In this document: positions 34,520 through 45,359 of the stretch, in pieces
Layout of the letters: each line of letters opens with the position of its first letter
Position numbering within the stretch: the stretch's first letter is position 1
From: Sipunculus nudus
Taxonomy: Eukaryota; Annelida; Sipuncula; Golfingiida; Sipunculidae
Reading direction: 5' to 3'
Length of the DNA stretch: 64,000 nt
Assembly (NCBI GenBank): GCA_026874595.1
Contig: CM049320.1
Location: 11,185,964-11,249,963 of the forward strand
Position numbers and translations under genes: made by a program
Notes under the pieces: generated by a model
The model's database searches: none
The model's input: the letters and a program-made list of their open reading frames with translations, nothing else
Told to the model about the DNA's origin: nothing

Positions 34520-35095
34520 AGAGAGGGAATCAAGGTATGCGAGTGCGTGGTCTATAAAAATGGATAAATGGGTAAAAAATGCCATGTTTTAAAAGACCCA
34601 AGGTTCTTTTGGACACATTAACACACAAACATCCTTGAGGATCAAAGTAATTATGGCTGTTGTTAAGTGATTAACTCCCTAGACAAGTCCAGAGCTCACA
34701 TCTGGCCAGAAAATTAACATGACATCCTCAGACCCTATAGGATGATATAACAGTGATTGAAGTTCTAACTTTCTATTCGAAAAACATGCACTTTACAAAG
34801 TGCGGGGTAGAATCAAGAAGAGATACGTTGACCACGCAGAGCCAAAACTCCTCTTGGGAGACATTGGGATAATTAGGTTCATTTTGTCAGGTTCACTTTC
34901 TCACGGTCGGGTGCTTTGCTTGATTTGCATGTAACTTTTGATAACTAACCCATTCTTTGTCATAGACACATAATACCATATGCGTATATGCATAAAAAAT
35001 CGTTCATGTTGTAAAATTAATCAGCCTGTCAATGTATGTGCGTATGTGTGTTTAGGTGTCCTAATCGATACACGAGCTATTTTTTAAGAGGCGGA
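34520..35095. other. Non-coding stretch
   Basis: No repeat family, exon or RNA gene recognised. Confidence 0.4.
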
Positions 35096-35099
35096 ATTG

Positions 35100-35425
35100 G
35101 GGGGTTTTGTCTGTCTGTCTCTCTGTCACTCTCTCCCCCCCCCCCTCTCTCCCTGTGAAAATAGGCGCACGAGCGATTTTTTTACAGAGGCGGGGGGGGG
35201 GGGGGGGGGGGGCTTCCTGTCCGTCTGTTTCTATCTGTCTGTTTTTCTATGCCTGTCTGTCTCTCTGTCTTCACGATGGTGTGCGGGTAAATGAGGGTGA
35301 GTGTATATGTGTGATGGTATGTGTGTGTGATTTTGTAGGTGTGTATGTGATTTTACGGTATGTGTTTGTAATGGTGAGGGTATGTATGTGTGTGATGGTA
35401 TGTCTGTGTGTGTTGTGTAGGGGGG
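35100..35425. repeat. Low-complexity block: TCTG, poly(C), poly(G), TGTG tracts
   Basis: CTGTCTGTCTCTCTG (35110), C11 (35135-35145), G21 (35192-35212), a second TCTG/CTGT block (35216-35270) and a long TGTGTG-rich stretch to 35420. Frames of 60-112 residues on both strands here are translations of these tracts. Confidence 0.85.
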
Positions 35426-36004
35426 GACTTGTTGTACGGAGATAGGGGCTTGTAAATATGAAAGGTCGGTTCACCCTGTTTGTTGCTGTTTTACGTTAGC
35501 GTCAACAGGGGGCATTGTATTCATCGCAGCCCGTGTGTCAGCACACTAGAAGCCGGATTCGGGAATTCAGTCCGGCGCGTCCGACCTTTAGAACGATCAC
35601 CTACAAATGCAACCTGATAAGGCGAGCGATATGGTTCCGTGATATCCCCGAGACAGGTGTGACATACAGGCAAGAAAACCCATACCATCTCGGATAAAAG
35701 AGAAACCACAATTTCAATATTGATGGGGCCCCTGGTAGCTTGATTACGTTCTCAACAGTGACATTTTCAAGTAATAAGTGGGAGGGCAGGGCCATTAACC
35801 TCTTCATTTCACTATTTCACCCACATATGTTGGGTGCTTGCATGAGACGTGACAGGTTGGGAACATCTTCAAAACAACAAGAAGTTTAGATTTGCAGAGG
35901 TTTCAAGTTAGAGCTCATATATGCCTTTTTTAAAAAAGGAAAAGCGTCATTTCTCCCCACAGAGGACCCTGTCGGCAGACAAGAGCATGCCTTGTCGTAA
36001 AGCA

Positions 36005-36200
36005 TGAGGTCTGGACAGTCTAGTGGAAATATGCTCGGCCCTCTACTAGCGACACGGGTTCGAGCCCTGGCGTTGCTATGAGAGTACATGGGTGCTGGCT
36101 AGCTCGTCCTAAGCCGGTGGGGTTCTACGGTGGACACTACCGAACGCCACAACATTAGCCTTTAAGAGTGTCTCGTGATGTAAAAATATACATGTAAAAA
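36005..36200 (+). repeat. tRNA-derived SINE
   Basis: GGACAGTCTAGTGGAAATATG serves as an A-box region, and GGGTTCGAGCCCTGG (36056-36070) is a near-consensus B box. The body continues CTGGCTAGCTCGTCCTAAGC and ends in an A-rich tail near 36190-36205. The A-box wording recalls Glu/Asp-type tRNAs (TCTAGTGG); the parent tRNA is not certain. Confidence 0.6.
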
Positions 36201-36469
36201 AAACTTTTACCGTTAATTTCGTCCTGCAGAAGCAGATGTGGTAGAAAAGAGCAAATATCGGCCTGCAGAGCTAGATGCCGGTAGACAAGCGTATCATCCC
36301 GCATAGGGAGATTTATGTTTTTTTTCTTTTTTTTTGGTGGAGGTAACCGCTCTTTTTTTTAATGCTTACTTAACTGTATATATCTACATATGCAGAATTC
36401 CATGCAGAATTCCATTCCGGTTTCGGACTACCTGACAGGGCAGTATCACACGCTTTCTCTCATTTTATA

Positions 36470-36745
36470 TCCAGGCGTCAACCAGGCCCGATGACTACTG
36501 CACCTGGGAGCCCTGGGTGCTTAAGGATCCCCATTGCAGGGTAATACCACCGAGGAACACCCGAAAGCGCACTCGTTTGTGGGTGAAACACGGCCATTAG
36601 GCACGGCCTCCCCATTAAGCCTGCAAAACGCTCACCCTAGGTGGGGGCCGACCGTGAAAGATCTCATCGCCTCGGCTGAAATTCGAGCTCACGTTTTCCT
36701 GGCTTTGAGCCCTGCGCTCTACCCCTGAGCCACAGTAGCAAATTC
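36470..36745 (-). repeat. tRNA-derived SINE, minus strand
   Basis: The minus strand reads GTGGCTCAGGGGTAGAGCGC (A box, 36714-36733), a degenerate anticodon arm, then GAGCTCGAATTTCAGCC (36674-36690) as B-box region. About 200 bp of GC-richer body follows towards 36470. The A box resembles Ala-type tRNAs, but the B box is decayed. A 64-residue plus frame over it (36534-36728) is not a gene. Confidence 0.5.
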
Positions 36746-36749
36746 CGCA

Positions 36750-38000
36750 GAGGGAGATGTTGGTAAACAAGAGAATTATTTCGTCCTTCAGAGCAAGACG
36801 TAGAATCAAGGAAGTTTGTTCAGAATATGTAACCTTCACAACACTGTGTCGAAAAAGAAGAACATGATTTTAATCAAACATAACTGAGACAACAACACAG
36901 AACATAATCCCTTCAGTATAATGCTTTGGTGGTGAATAGAGCACAATGTTTTCAAGAAAACTGGGGTGTTGGTAATAAGAAATTTGGTACATGATAGGGC
37001 ATCAATGTCACCATACTATCTCTTATTTTGTTAAAGTAAAAAAAGAGACATCGGGGGGTTGAGTACATTCAAGCGGGAAAGACCGGAATTCTGTCCTGTC
37101 ATTCCATCCTCCTGATAAATGCCTTGCAAGCAAATTGACCACTTTTTGTACAATGTATATATATATATAGAATATATAAGGTGAATTCTAGAATTCTTGT
37201 CATATGTTTCCGTTCTTCTTCTCCCACTGTGCCATTTATGAACTTTAATAAAATGACGTCCCATCCGGTACCTGTTGGCGTGTATTTGACAGACTGCCGC
37301 GTTTACCAGTTTACAGCAGGGCATTAACTGACGCCATTACCGCAAATTGAAAACAGAAATAATATCTTGAATTAATCATGTAAACACGCCACCCGTGAAG
37401 AAATTCGAACCGTTAGTCGGTACTGAGGGAAGTGTAAGGGGATCGTTAAGCTCCGTTGTTTATAAAAATCAACCATTTTAAAAAACGAAAGCCAGGAAGG
37501 CCAGCATTCCTTGAGGAATTAATTCTAGAAAAGCAACGAAAAGTATCAAAATAAAATTTCTTGATGAATCATCTTAATTTGAGCTTGCCGCCAACTGGCG
37601 ATTTTTTATGCGATTCGCAAGGGATCTGCGTTTCCTCGCCATTTATAATCACATGTGAATCGCATGTCAGAAAACTTGCCTTGCGACTATCGCGATCATC
37701 TGCGATTGCTTGCTTTTCGACTTGCGACTGACCATCATCCAACAGGTAGCGGGAGTTTTTGGTCAGCTGACTGATTCTTCGACCGGTCAGCGACCATGTC
37801 GCAGACTAAGTTGAACATTTAAAATGCGGCGGTGTCTTCTTAAGAGGAAGCTGAATTGTTTGCGATGTGTAGTCAAAACATCTAGAACCAGACTTCGCCC
37901 GAATACAGCAAACAAAATCTAGAAAATACGGACAGGTGAAGAGATAGGTGTGTTATTGGGCTGTTCTTGTGAGATGTGGCTGATATTCCGATAGTTTTTA
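36750..38000. other. Non-coding stretch with a GCGAT/TCGCA word cluster
   Basis: A short (TA)n at 37156-37168. At 37590-37830, words such as GCGATTCGCAAG, TTGCGACTATCGCG, TCTGCGATTGC and ACTTGCGACTG recur in both orientations, and CpG is locally high. It may be a decayed foldback element; no clean terminal repeats found. Confidence 0.35.
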
Positions 38001-38478
38001 GGCATCAGCCCTTAGGCTGATGGGCTATTGATGTCACCCAAGCTGTCCGTCCGTCCGTCCATCTAGCCCTCTGTCCGTCTGACCTCGTGAGCTGGATATC
38101 TCGAAAAGGATTCACCGTCAGAATTTCCTCGGTAAAGATGTATATGGACAAAATCTCGGTCAAGGTATTCAACACAGGAACATTTTTTTCAGTGCTATTG
38201 CATATTTACAATATTTTGGTAAAATTTAAAGATGGGTGTTCTTGACTGACTTATCGAGGTCACAGAGCTTAGAATAGAAAATAACTTAGGAGCTTATTTC
38301 TCATGAAGCATTTGATGGATTGTTATGAAACATGGTATATACCTCTCCAATTTAAATGTATAACATGTACAGAAATACATCCGAATGACAACAAATATTT
38401 TGTACTTGTTACTGTAACCACCTATAAACACTGTTCTTTTGGCTGAGGGCTTTTATCAGCTTTTTGCTGATATTCTAG
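38001..38478 (-). mobile_element. Palindrome-bounded element, pearl/Helentron-like
   Basis: One end has CATCAGCC-CTTA-GGCTGATG (38003-38022) directly inside a TTAG word. The other has TATCAGC-TTTTT-GCTGATA (38454-38472) followed by TTCTAGTT. Next to the first palindrome are GTCCGTCCGTCCGTCC and CTCTGTCCGTCTG microsatellite words, as in the other elements read in reverse. The 470-bp interior has CTCGTGAGCTGGATATCTCG and similar bivalve-repeat-like text, no coding sequence. CTAA and CTAG ends fit CTRR-type termini. Confidence 0.5.
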
Positions 38479-38635
38479 TTATACATTATATTTATAGTTA
38501 CACAAGTTCTTCGTCTTCGAGTTAAATAAACAACACGGGGAAAATTCACAGGGAAATTCCCATACGACGGCAAGTTTAAGGTTTCTCGTGTTATTCCATC
38601 AAAAACTGAATGTCCGACCATGATCTTTATTCACA

Positions 38636-38760
38636 GATGGTCTAATAATTTTAAGATAGGTCCATTATAACCGATGTAAGTGCTTTCGGTGTACTCAATA
38701 GTGATCTTACTAGATAGGTGGTTTTATTAGATAGGTGGTCTTTAAGATAGGTTCCTCTGT
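38636..38760 (-). repeat. Fragment of the CTAATAAGACCACC repeat, inverse copy
   Basis: The minus strand reads AAAGACCACCTATCTAATAA and AACCACCTATCTAGTAAG, the same words that form the minisatellite at 49010-49130. Confidence 0.55.
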
Positions 38761-39190
38761 GTATATGTTTCATTGGCTAATAAATCCGTTATACCGGGCT
38801 TTTACCGGGGTTTGAGAGATTAATTAACTGAGATGAATATTGGCTCATATTTTAATTCGAAAAGGTGAAAAAAAATTAGATTTTCAGTGGGATACTGTCT
38901 CAATAAGATATGAACAAATATTTTTTACATTTATTTTGTTGCGCTGTGCTCGTGGCAAGGCATTCATACACCGGTGTATCTACCTTGAAGACCTGGCCAG
39001 TGAAAATGTTTACATGTGCGAACCGGCATGGGATGCGGGGGCATTCAGGTTTTCGATGATCTTACTATCGTTGGACGTATAAAGAATAGATTAATGTGAG
39101 GAAGACACGAAAGATAAATTAAATGTACGTATTAAGCCATGAGAACTGTTCCTGAAGAAAGTAACGGAAATATGGATACCGCGTTAGTAG

Positions 39191-39325
39191 CAGAAGCGGA
39201 CCGGACCGAAAGGGAGTCCAGGGGGCATGTACCCTCCTTTATGCCCTTGCAACATTTTTTATTGTAACATCCAATTTTGAGGCCTGGAACCCCCGCACCA
39301 CCCCCATCCCTCCGCTTTTTCGGAA
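39191..39325. repeat. Probable fragment of the CAGGGGCGG-type MITE
   Basis: CAGAAGCGGACCGGACC matches the right-end type of the 33093 element. The following GGGAGTCCAGGGGGCATG and CCTGGAACCCCCGCACCACC fit its interior style. The far end is unclear. Confidence 0.35.
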
Positions 39326-39403
39326 ATCGGAACTTTGTATTAGGTTTCGTCATGAATACTTCTGTGTTGAATAGTCATGTGTTTTACCCATTTTACCACG
39401 CAG

Positions 39404-39489
39404 GCAATCCGGTCTTTGCAGAAGGCAGTTCGGCTGTTTTCGGTGGTAACCCTCATCCAAACCATAAAACGCAAAATCACTCAAAATGA
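39404..39489 (+). CDS. Candidate terminal coding exon of an unknown gene
   Basis: A pyrimidine-rich acceptor TTTTACCACGCAG (ending 39403) is followed by two bases and 27 codons, NPVFAEGSSAVFGGNPHPNH then KTQNHSK, to a TGA at 39487-39489. AATAAA follows at 39503-39508 and again at 39516-39521, so acceptor, stop and polyadenylation signals lie within 120 bp. The 5' phase needs one base from the previous exon. The 31244 exon supplies exactly one, and the split codon would be AGC (Ser). A direct join would give a 54-residue protein rich in N, S and G. Intermediate exons may exist. No family recognised. Confidence 0.4.
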
Positions 39490-39502
39490 TGGGTATATTA
39501 TA

Positions 39503-39521
39503 AATAAATTATTTTAATAAA
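39503..39521 (+). terminator. Two AATAAA polyadenylation signals
   Basis: AATAAA at 39503-39508 and 39516-39521, 14 and 27 bp after the stop of the candidate terminal exon. AATAAA is common in AT-rich DNA, so the weight comes from its position. Confidence 0.35.
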
Positions 39522-39529
39522 GGCGAGGT

Positions 39530-40510
39530 CACTGCGGGAACAATAACCTTTTAAATGGGGTATGGCATAGCATCATACGCAAGGCGGTTTCAGAGAACAT
39601 TGTGAACTAAGGTGGATCGAAAACCTTTTTACAAGTATTAAATGAAGTCGCTAAGAAGTGGCTATGTCAATCCTCAATTGAAGTGGTAATGACGTAGATG
39701 TGAGTGTCCTAGACGTAAACAGTGAACTACGTGAAACGGCGAGTGCAAGAATTAATATACAAATATGCTCATCTCTTTATTACATTCTCTGTCTGTGTTT
39801 ATGACTGTCTCTTTTGCTCGCAGCGTCTGACTGTAACCTTACCGTTCTGATCTAAGTTGGGAAATCATACCATTGGCTGTAATATGAAACTGGATAATGA
39901 ACTTGAGTTTCTCTTATTAAGAACTGATTTGTTTTTAGGAAAGATCTCGACCTATGTTAATCATTCCTCAAATAATGTCAAATATGTATTAACCTCTTTC
40001 TGTGTTACCTCTTTCTACACTCGGTGCGAATATAATGTTGGGCTTGGCACCTACATATACCCCACCTACAGTTAAAATAAGGAACAAAACAAACTAATAT
40101 GTTATTCCAAACTATAGCCAATCTTTCCGTTCTTTCCACAAGAAAAAAGGATAAGAAGCTGTAAAAAATCCTGGTTTTATAGTTTAAATGACAGGCAATC
40201 GTTTCCATCACTAAAATGGCTAAGAAACCGTAAACACATTAAGTATGGGAGATATACCAGCTTTCCTTTATAACAGGCATATCCTTGTTAAAGGTATCTA
40301 TTTTATTGTGCGCAGGAGTGTTGCATGTGTCTGTTGACATTCTTATTCGTGTTAGGCAGGCCCTGGTTTATTGTGCGCATGTGTCTGTTAGGCAGGCATA
40401 GTTCGTTGCCATGGGAGACGTGAGAGTTGGGCTTGCTCGCGTACTGGGTCTGAAGTGTAGAAACACAGCGTTCTTTGTTCTAGATGTTTCAGGTCTTGTC
40501 CTGTAGCGTG
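39530..40510. other. Non-coding stretch
   Basis: No repeat family recognised. GTGTTAGGCAGG and CTGTTAGGCAGG at about 40351 and 40386 form a short direct repeat upstream of the LTR-like sequence. Confidence 0.4.
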
Positions 40511-40517
40511 TGTATTG

Positions 40518-41103
40518 TTCTTTGGAATTTTCCATTTCTAGTACTTTCGGATGAGAAGCTATAAATTAGGGGCTGTGTTTAGAGCCGAGGGGGAGAAAAA
40601 AAATCCAGCAGACACGGAAGAGTGTGAGTTAGTTTTGGGACCTTTCCAATGATTGCAGAACTCATAGATATTCTTCGAAATTTGTAACAGATTTACAGAG
40701 TCTTCAGTTTGCCTTTGGGATTATTACCAGACCTTCACTTTGGATTACAACAGATTGATTTCGGGATTGAATTGGACTTTTCTCTGAGAAGATTTGCATG
40801 AACTGTTCATCTAGAATATTTACGTTAAAGGAATTGCTGAGCTGTGACAGTGGTGGTATACAGAAAAGACCAGGATCCGGACACTCTGGTACTGTACACT
40901 TTATTTTTTTACTGTGCATTTATATTAATTTAGTTTATTGTAATGTTAGGATTGTTTTAAGAATAAATTATAATTATATGTTAACAAAAAACTACTGACT
41001 TCTTTATTCATTTCCAAGACATTTCGCGCTGCCTAGATTTTTTTTTATCTCCGTAACAAAATTTGTGCTGGTCACGTATACGTGATCTGTTGTTACAAGG
41101 TTC
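40518..41103 (+). mobile_element. LTR-like sequence, plus-strand copy
   Basis: TTCTTTGGAA (40518), TATAAA (40560-40565), GGGGCTGTGTTTAGAGCCGA, then about 200 bp not present in the 21561 copy, TAATGTTAGGATTGTTTTAAG, a polyadenylation signal AATAAA (40962-40967), AACAAAAAACTACTGACTTC, TTTCGCGCTGCCTAG, TTTTTATCTCCGTAACAAAA, and GATCTGTTGTTACAAGGTTC. The order TATA, poly(A) signal, 3' block suggests U3-R-U5. No internal coding region or partner LTR lies nearby. Confidence 0.55.
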
Positions 41104-41253
41104 CGTAACATCCACCATACGCAATGTGTTTGCGTTTTCTAAGCCATTTTAGCGCTGGAAACAAGTGCCTGTGGAGACATACGCGGGGAAGTGCAATATT
41201 TTACCAGATTTGAGCGATTCATAGGTCCGAAATATTTGACAAAGACAACTGAA

Positions 41254-41254
41254 T

Positions 41255-41304
<50 letters not shown>
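41254..41304. repeat. CA/TA microsatellite
   Basis: ACACACACACA grading into about 20 TA repeats. Confidence 0.9.
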
Positions 41305-41306
<2 letters not shown>

Positions 41307-41538
41307 AATCACAATAATTCCACACAACATACTAATGTTTCAATTCCAATTTGAAATATAAGTTGTACAAAATGAATAAATATGAAATATCATATTCGCA
41401 CGATCGAATCAACGAAAGGAAGAAATAAATCCCAAATCTGCGGATACCATTGACAGGAATTTCATGATTGTGTTTGAGAAAATCGATAACTATTAGACTA
41501 AGTTTAATTCCGGAAGGACGGGGAGCACTGTATGCCCT

Positions 41539-41553
41539 CCCCCCCCCCCCCCC
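41539..41553. repeat. C15 homopolymer
   Basis: Fifteen C following GTATGCCCT. Confidence 0.9.
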
Positions 41554-41674
41554 GCTTATAGTGATGTGTCAAATATTCGAGCAAAATATGTACATAATGA
41601 TTTCCATGCAACTAAATAGGTGCCCTTATTTTTTTCGTGCGTTTTTTAATGTGAAGGATATATACAAGACAAGC

Positions 41675-42410
41675 GGTACCCTATAGTGATCACCGTTTCA
41701 GTCCGTCCTTCCGTCCTTCCGTCCATCCGTCAATGACACTTTCTTTCGCGCGCGATAACTCAACAACGACATACTGCAGCTTTCCCAAATTCACAGGGTT
41801 GTTTGGTACCTATGAGGGTTCCAGACCTATCAAATTACAGACTTGTCGGAATTCCAATATGGTCGCCACAGCCCAATCGCTGATTTTCTTTCCCTCATGA
41901 TAACTCAACAAAGATATACTACAGCTTTCCCAAAATCTCAGGGATGATTGGTACCTATGAGGGCTCCAGACCTATCAAATTACAGACTTGTCGGAATTCC
42001 AATATGGCCGCCACAGCCCGATGGCTAATTTTCTTTTGCACACAATAACTTAACAACAACCTATACTGCAGCTTTCCCAATTTCACAGGGATCATTGGTG
42101 CCAGTATGAGGGCTCCAGACCTATTGAATTACAGACTGGCTCAAAATCAAATATGGCTAACAGATTACATTCGGTGATTCTTTATTGCACACATTATTTC
42201 AGACGTATCTTCTTTAATATCATTTGATCCAGTAGGATTTTTCCCTCATGCATATAGATAAAAATCTGTTTCTGTTAGTCATATTTTTCAAATTTAACTT
42301 AATTTTTCACCCATATGTAAATTAGTCCAGCACTTGCAGAAATGCCGTGCCCTTTGAGGACCATTTGCCGACCATATCTAGTTCATCTTATACTTGACCA
42401 GTACTGCATG
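41675..42410 (-). mobile_element. 145-bp tandem array with pearl-like terminus, reverse orientation
   Basis: CTATAGTGATCACCG (41681) is followed by a CCGTCCTTCCGTCCTTCCGT microsatellite, then three units anchored on ATAACT at 41755, 41900 and 42045 (spacing 145 bp exactly). Each unit carries ACTGCAGCTTTCCCAA, CACAGGG, GGTACCTATGAGGG, TCCAGACCTAT and AATTACAGACT. A diverged tail runs to about 42410. Read on the minus strand it has the same order as the other elements: core array, ACGG-type microsatellite, GTGATCACTATAG. Confidence 0.75.
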
Positions 42411-42419
42411 AGCTGACAA

Positions 42420-43185
42420 TACTGAGCTGACCAGGGGAACGTTAAAAACAGTTTAAAAGAGGTTAGGCCTATGGTTTTAATTCCAAATACAAATTGCTAT
42501 CGATTTTAGTTGTGTAAACTCTCGATAAAGCCTCCAGCTAAAGTTGCAGAACATTTCTCTGCTGAATAGTGATAATGAATTAAATAACACAAATATGAAC
42601 TTATGACTTTACTTGTTATGATTGGCAAGACTCGACTTCGGTTTCTTTTGAATACATTTCTCTATTTACTATATTCCAGTATAGTCTCATTCTTGCGGTA
42701 AACCTGAAAACCGACATCCAGGCTTTAGTCTGTATGGAAAATGGCAGCCACCATGAGCTATAATGGCTTTGCTGAGGGCGAGAAAATCCCATAGAAATAC
42801 CCCTAGAACCGTCTGAAGGTCGAAATTTATCTGCGGAGAATTCGGAGGAACGCTCTTATTATGACGGCGCCCGCATCGGAAAATTTTGAGAATGATGATT
42901 AGGGAATCTCAATATGCTTTCTGTTAAACTGTTTTTTGTTCCACTCTTTTGCACTATAAAGTGAGACCCTTGTCGGTGTTGTTGCAATACTAATTTAATT
43001 CTCTTGACATTTTAAAAATTACCACAGAACCCCCTGTTGATAGTCCTTATATTAATTTATCAACTATATACATGGTTACTGAATTTGTACCAGTGTCGTC
43101 AGAGTGACGACGGCTATTACTGAAAAAGTAATAAAATTATGAAACAAGAAATGTTTAATACTGAGGAATCCTTTTCAAAAATAAA
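42420..43185. other. Non-coding stretch
   Basis: Contains AAAATGGCAGCCACCATGAG with a 17-codon frame (42738-42791) that is too short to support. No splice-supported exon. Confidence 0.35.
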
Positions 43186-43189
43186 TGTA

Positions 43190-43380
43190 ATCTAATCTTC
43201 ATTGAATCTTCATTGGGCAGTTCCCGAAAATTGAAGGCCCTGAAAAAGTAATGAGATTCAATGCACAATTGCGTGAGTTATGCTGTGAACAGTCACACAA
43301 ACACACACATACAAACACACATACCAACTGGGATGAACGCATACCCTCGTGGCGGAGGATATCATGAAATAATAATCGAT
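43190..43380 (+). repeat. Dispersed repeat family B, copy
   Basis: TTGGGCAGTTCCCGAAAATT, CACAATTGCGTGAGTTATGC, CA-rich tract, GGGATGAACGCATACCCTCG and TGGCGGAGGATAT are in family order. Confidence 0.65.
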
Positions 43381-43465
43381 GATCCAATTTTTTTCTTCAT
43401 TCAGTCACCAAGCATGATTTTACAACAAATGCATAACGTTAATTCTTGGTAAATGTTTATTTCAG

Positions 43466-43659
43466 CAAGCCAGATAGAGACGGTCCTGTTTTCGGAATTT
43501 TTTTTATTTGCTATTGTGGGAAGCACGTTGACTCAATCTCTATATGTAAACCCCTTGGCATCTGTTGCACGGACCGGCCCGGACATAGCTGTAACCACCG
43601 ACGCTTGCTTTAAGCTCCCTCGTCACGAATGCAACTCGCCCCCATACATGCCTTCATAG
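43466..43659 (+). CDS. Possible coding exon of unknown product (low confidence)
   Basis: After an acceptor-like TGTTTATTTCAG (ending 43465) a frame stays open for 64 codons to TAG 43657. It begins AGCCAGATAGAG and passes through a hydrophobic FFLFAIVG, then SLYVNPLASVARTGPDIAV, a cysteine pair about 11 residues apart (TDACFKLPRHECNS) and a stop. The 3' half is GC-richer than its surroundings, which is why it stands out. There is no AATAAA nearby and no homology I can name. It may be a decayed coding fragment or chance. Confidence 0.2.
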
Positions 43660-43699
43660 AGTCAAGTTTCAGGATACAACATACTTATTTGTTGCGCGG

Positions 43700-45355
43700 A
43701 AATGAGCTTGTTGTGTAAACCGCTGAAAAGTCAGGCAGCACCCAAATGCCTTACACCAATGAAAGGCATTAGAATTTCGTTTGTTGTTCTTTGTAGTTAG
43801 CTTTGTTGCGCCACTACTGAAGAGGAACCTACAGTATAGATGTTTAAAAAGTGCTTAGTTCATTACAGATAATGGTTGAAAAAGGTGCACCTAGTTTCGT
43901 TCATTTAGTCCATGGTAACGTTAAGTTTAATTTCAGTTTTAAATCCCTCCGGTGTCCGTGTTTATCCCTTTTCCTTAAAATCGTATAGATGTGCGTCCAG
44001 TTACACGTTAGCTTTTCCTTTTTATTATCAAGTTCATTCTTGATAAAGTTGATACCTACAATAAAATAATATTGATACAATTACAATATCATTCATATAA
44101 CAAAGAACAAATGACATTAATATAAGACTATAGCTTCTGTTATATATACGGTGCAAATAGTCGGAGAAAATGTGCATACCTAGACATTCGTTGTCCTCAA
44201 GCATGTATTAAAAATATGCAAATATAATAAACGTTATCATTTTTATTTAGAAAATGAACAATAAAATCAGAAGCTTCTTAAGACTTTTCCGTGCCCTTTA
44301 TATACACGATTTAAACATAAGCTGCTAAATTGAAGAGTTTCTCGATCTCTTTTTTTATTTAGTAATTTAATCAAGTTCCAGCATTGGATAAACCTGACAC
44401 TACTTCAGTAATGAGAACATCTATACATATAATTACATGTAGGAAACCATCAACGTAAAAGTCTGGCAGGAATTTTACCTCTTCCTAACCGGGCGTTGCC
44501 TTATATCAGCATCGTATCACGTGACCATTTGGCCAGCTACCGAGCGTCATGAGTATATGACTGCGGAATCTATAATTGTAAGGTCGTTATGTATTTATCA
44601 GTGTCAGGAACCTCCATGGGCCAGTCAGTACACGTCATGGTGCTGGGTTTTGATTGTTTTACATGTTTTATAAAGAACAAGAACAACAAAACGCACATTC
44701 TTCAGGAACAGACTATTGACTATTGACTTTATTTTACTTGAGATTCCTCCCATCTTTCATCGGAAGGATCGACAGAAGTGAGGATGCAGTCAGCCGATTT
44801 AAAAAAAAAAAGTCAGGAAAATCGGATTAAAATTTCCTTGATGTTATGACGTAACCGGAAAAAAATCGGCTGAATTACAACTTACCTTCCCTCCTTTTCA
44901 TCTTTCCTGACGCTTAAAACAATCCTTGAGACAAAAAGATGGGAAGTGACCAAAATGACCAGAAAATATGGTTATCTTCCGGAAAATTGGTATGTGTGCG
45001 GGCACTCGCCGGCCGCGGAGATTTGTAGATATTTCCGGCCGCTTAGAAATATTGGCATATCGGTCGATGAGAAGCCGGCTTTAGAAGACATTTTCATAGG
45101 TTTCATATATATTAGCTTTCTCTGCTTTGCGTTTGAATTAATCAGGTATAACCAACTGTGTCTCATGGTCTTATGATTCCAGTAGCCTGTGTAAATTTAA
45201 TTATACGTATGCACGCATGTTGCACCCTTTTCTGGAACCTAACGTCATAACATAAACCTTTTGGACGATTGCCGCCTCCGGTGAGAGGGGGAGCTAGGGA
45301 TCTACGTCAATGTGCCATCCAAGATCATTACATGGTCAAATGAGAATGGGACGCT
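43700..45355. other. Non-coding stretch
   Basis: Contains a minus-strand donor word CAAGGTAAG-like GAAGGTAAGTTG (near 44885) and a 76-residue plus frame (44946-45176) without family resemblance. No confident exon. Confidence 0.35.
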
Positions 45356-45359
45356 TGTC

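Noticed and set aside
35107-35474. Frames of up to 112 residues on both strands
   Set aside because: Low-complexity TCTG, poly(C), poly(G) and TGTG tracts translated in several frames.
33912-36745. Functional tRNA genes at the three tRNA-like heads
   Set aside because: A and B boxes are present, but stems do not pair through, one B box is decayed, and bodies and tails typical of SINEs follow.
42738-42791. Short frame starting AAAATGGCAGCCACCATGAG
   Set aside because: Seventeen codons, no donor before the stop, and the wording resembles common repeat text.
44885-45180. Minus-strand exon ending GGGAAG|GTAAGTTG and the 76-residue plus-strand frame 44946-45176
   Set aside because: A donor word alone is expected by chance at this density; no acceptor, promoter or recognisable protein supports either.
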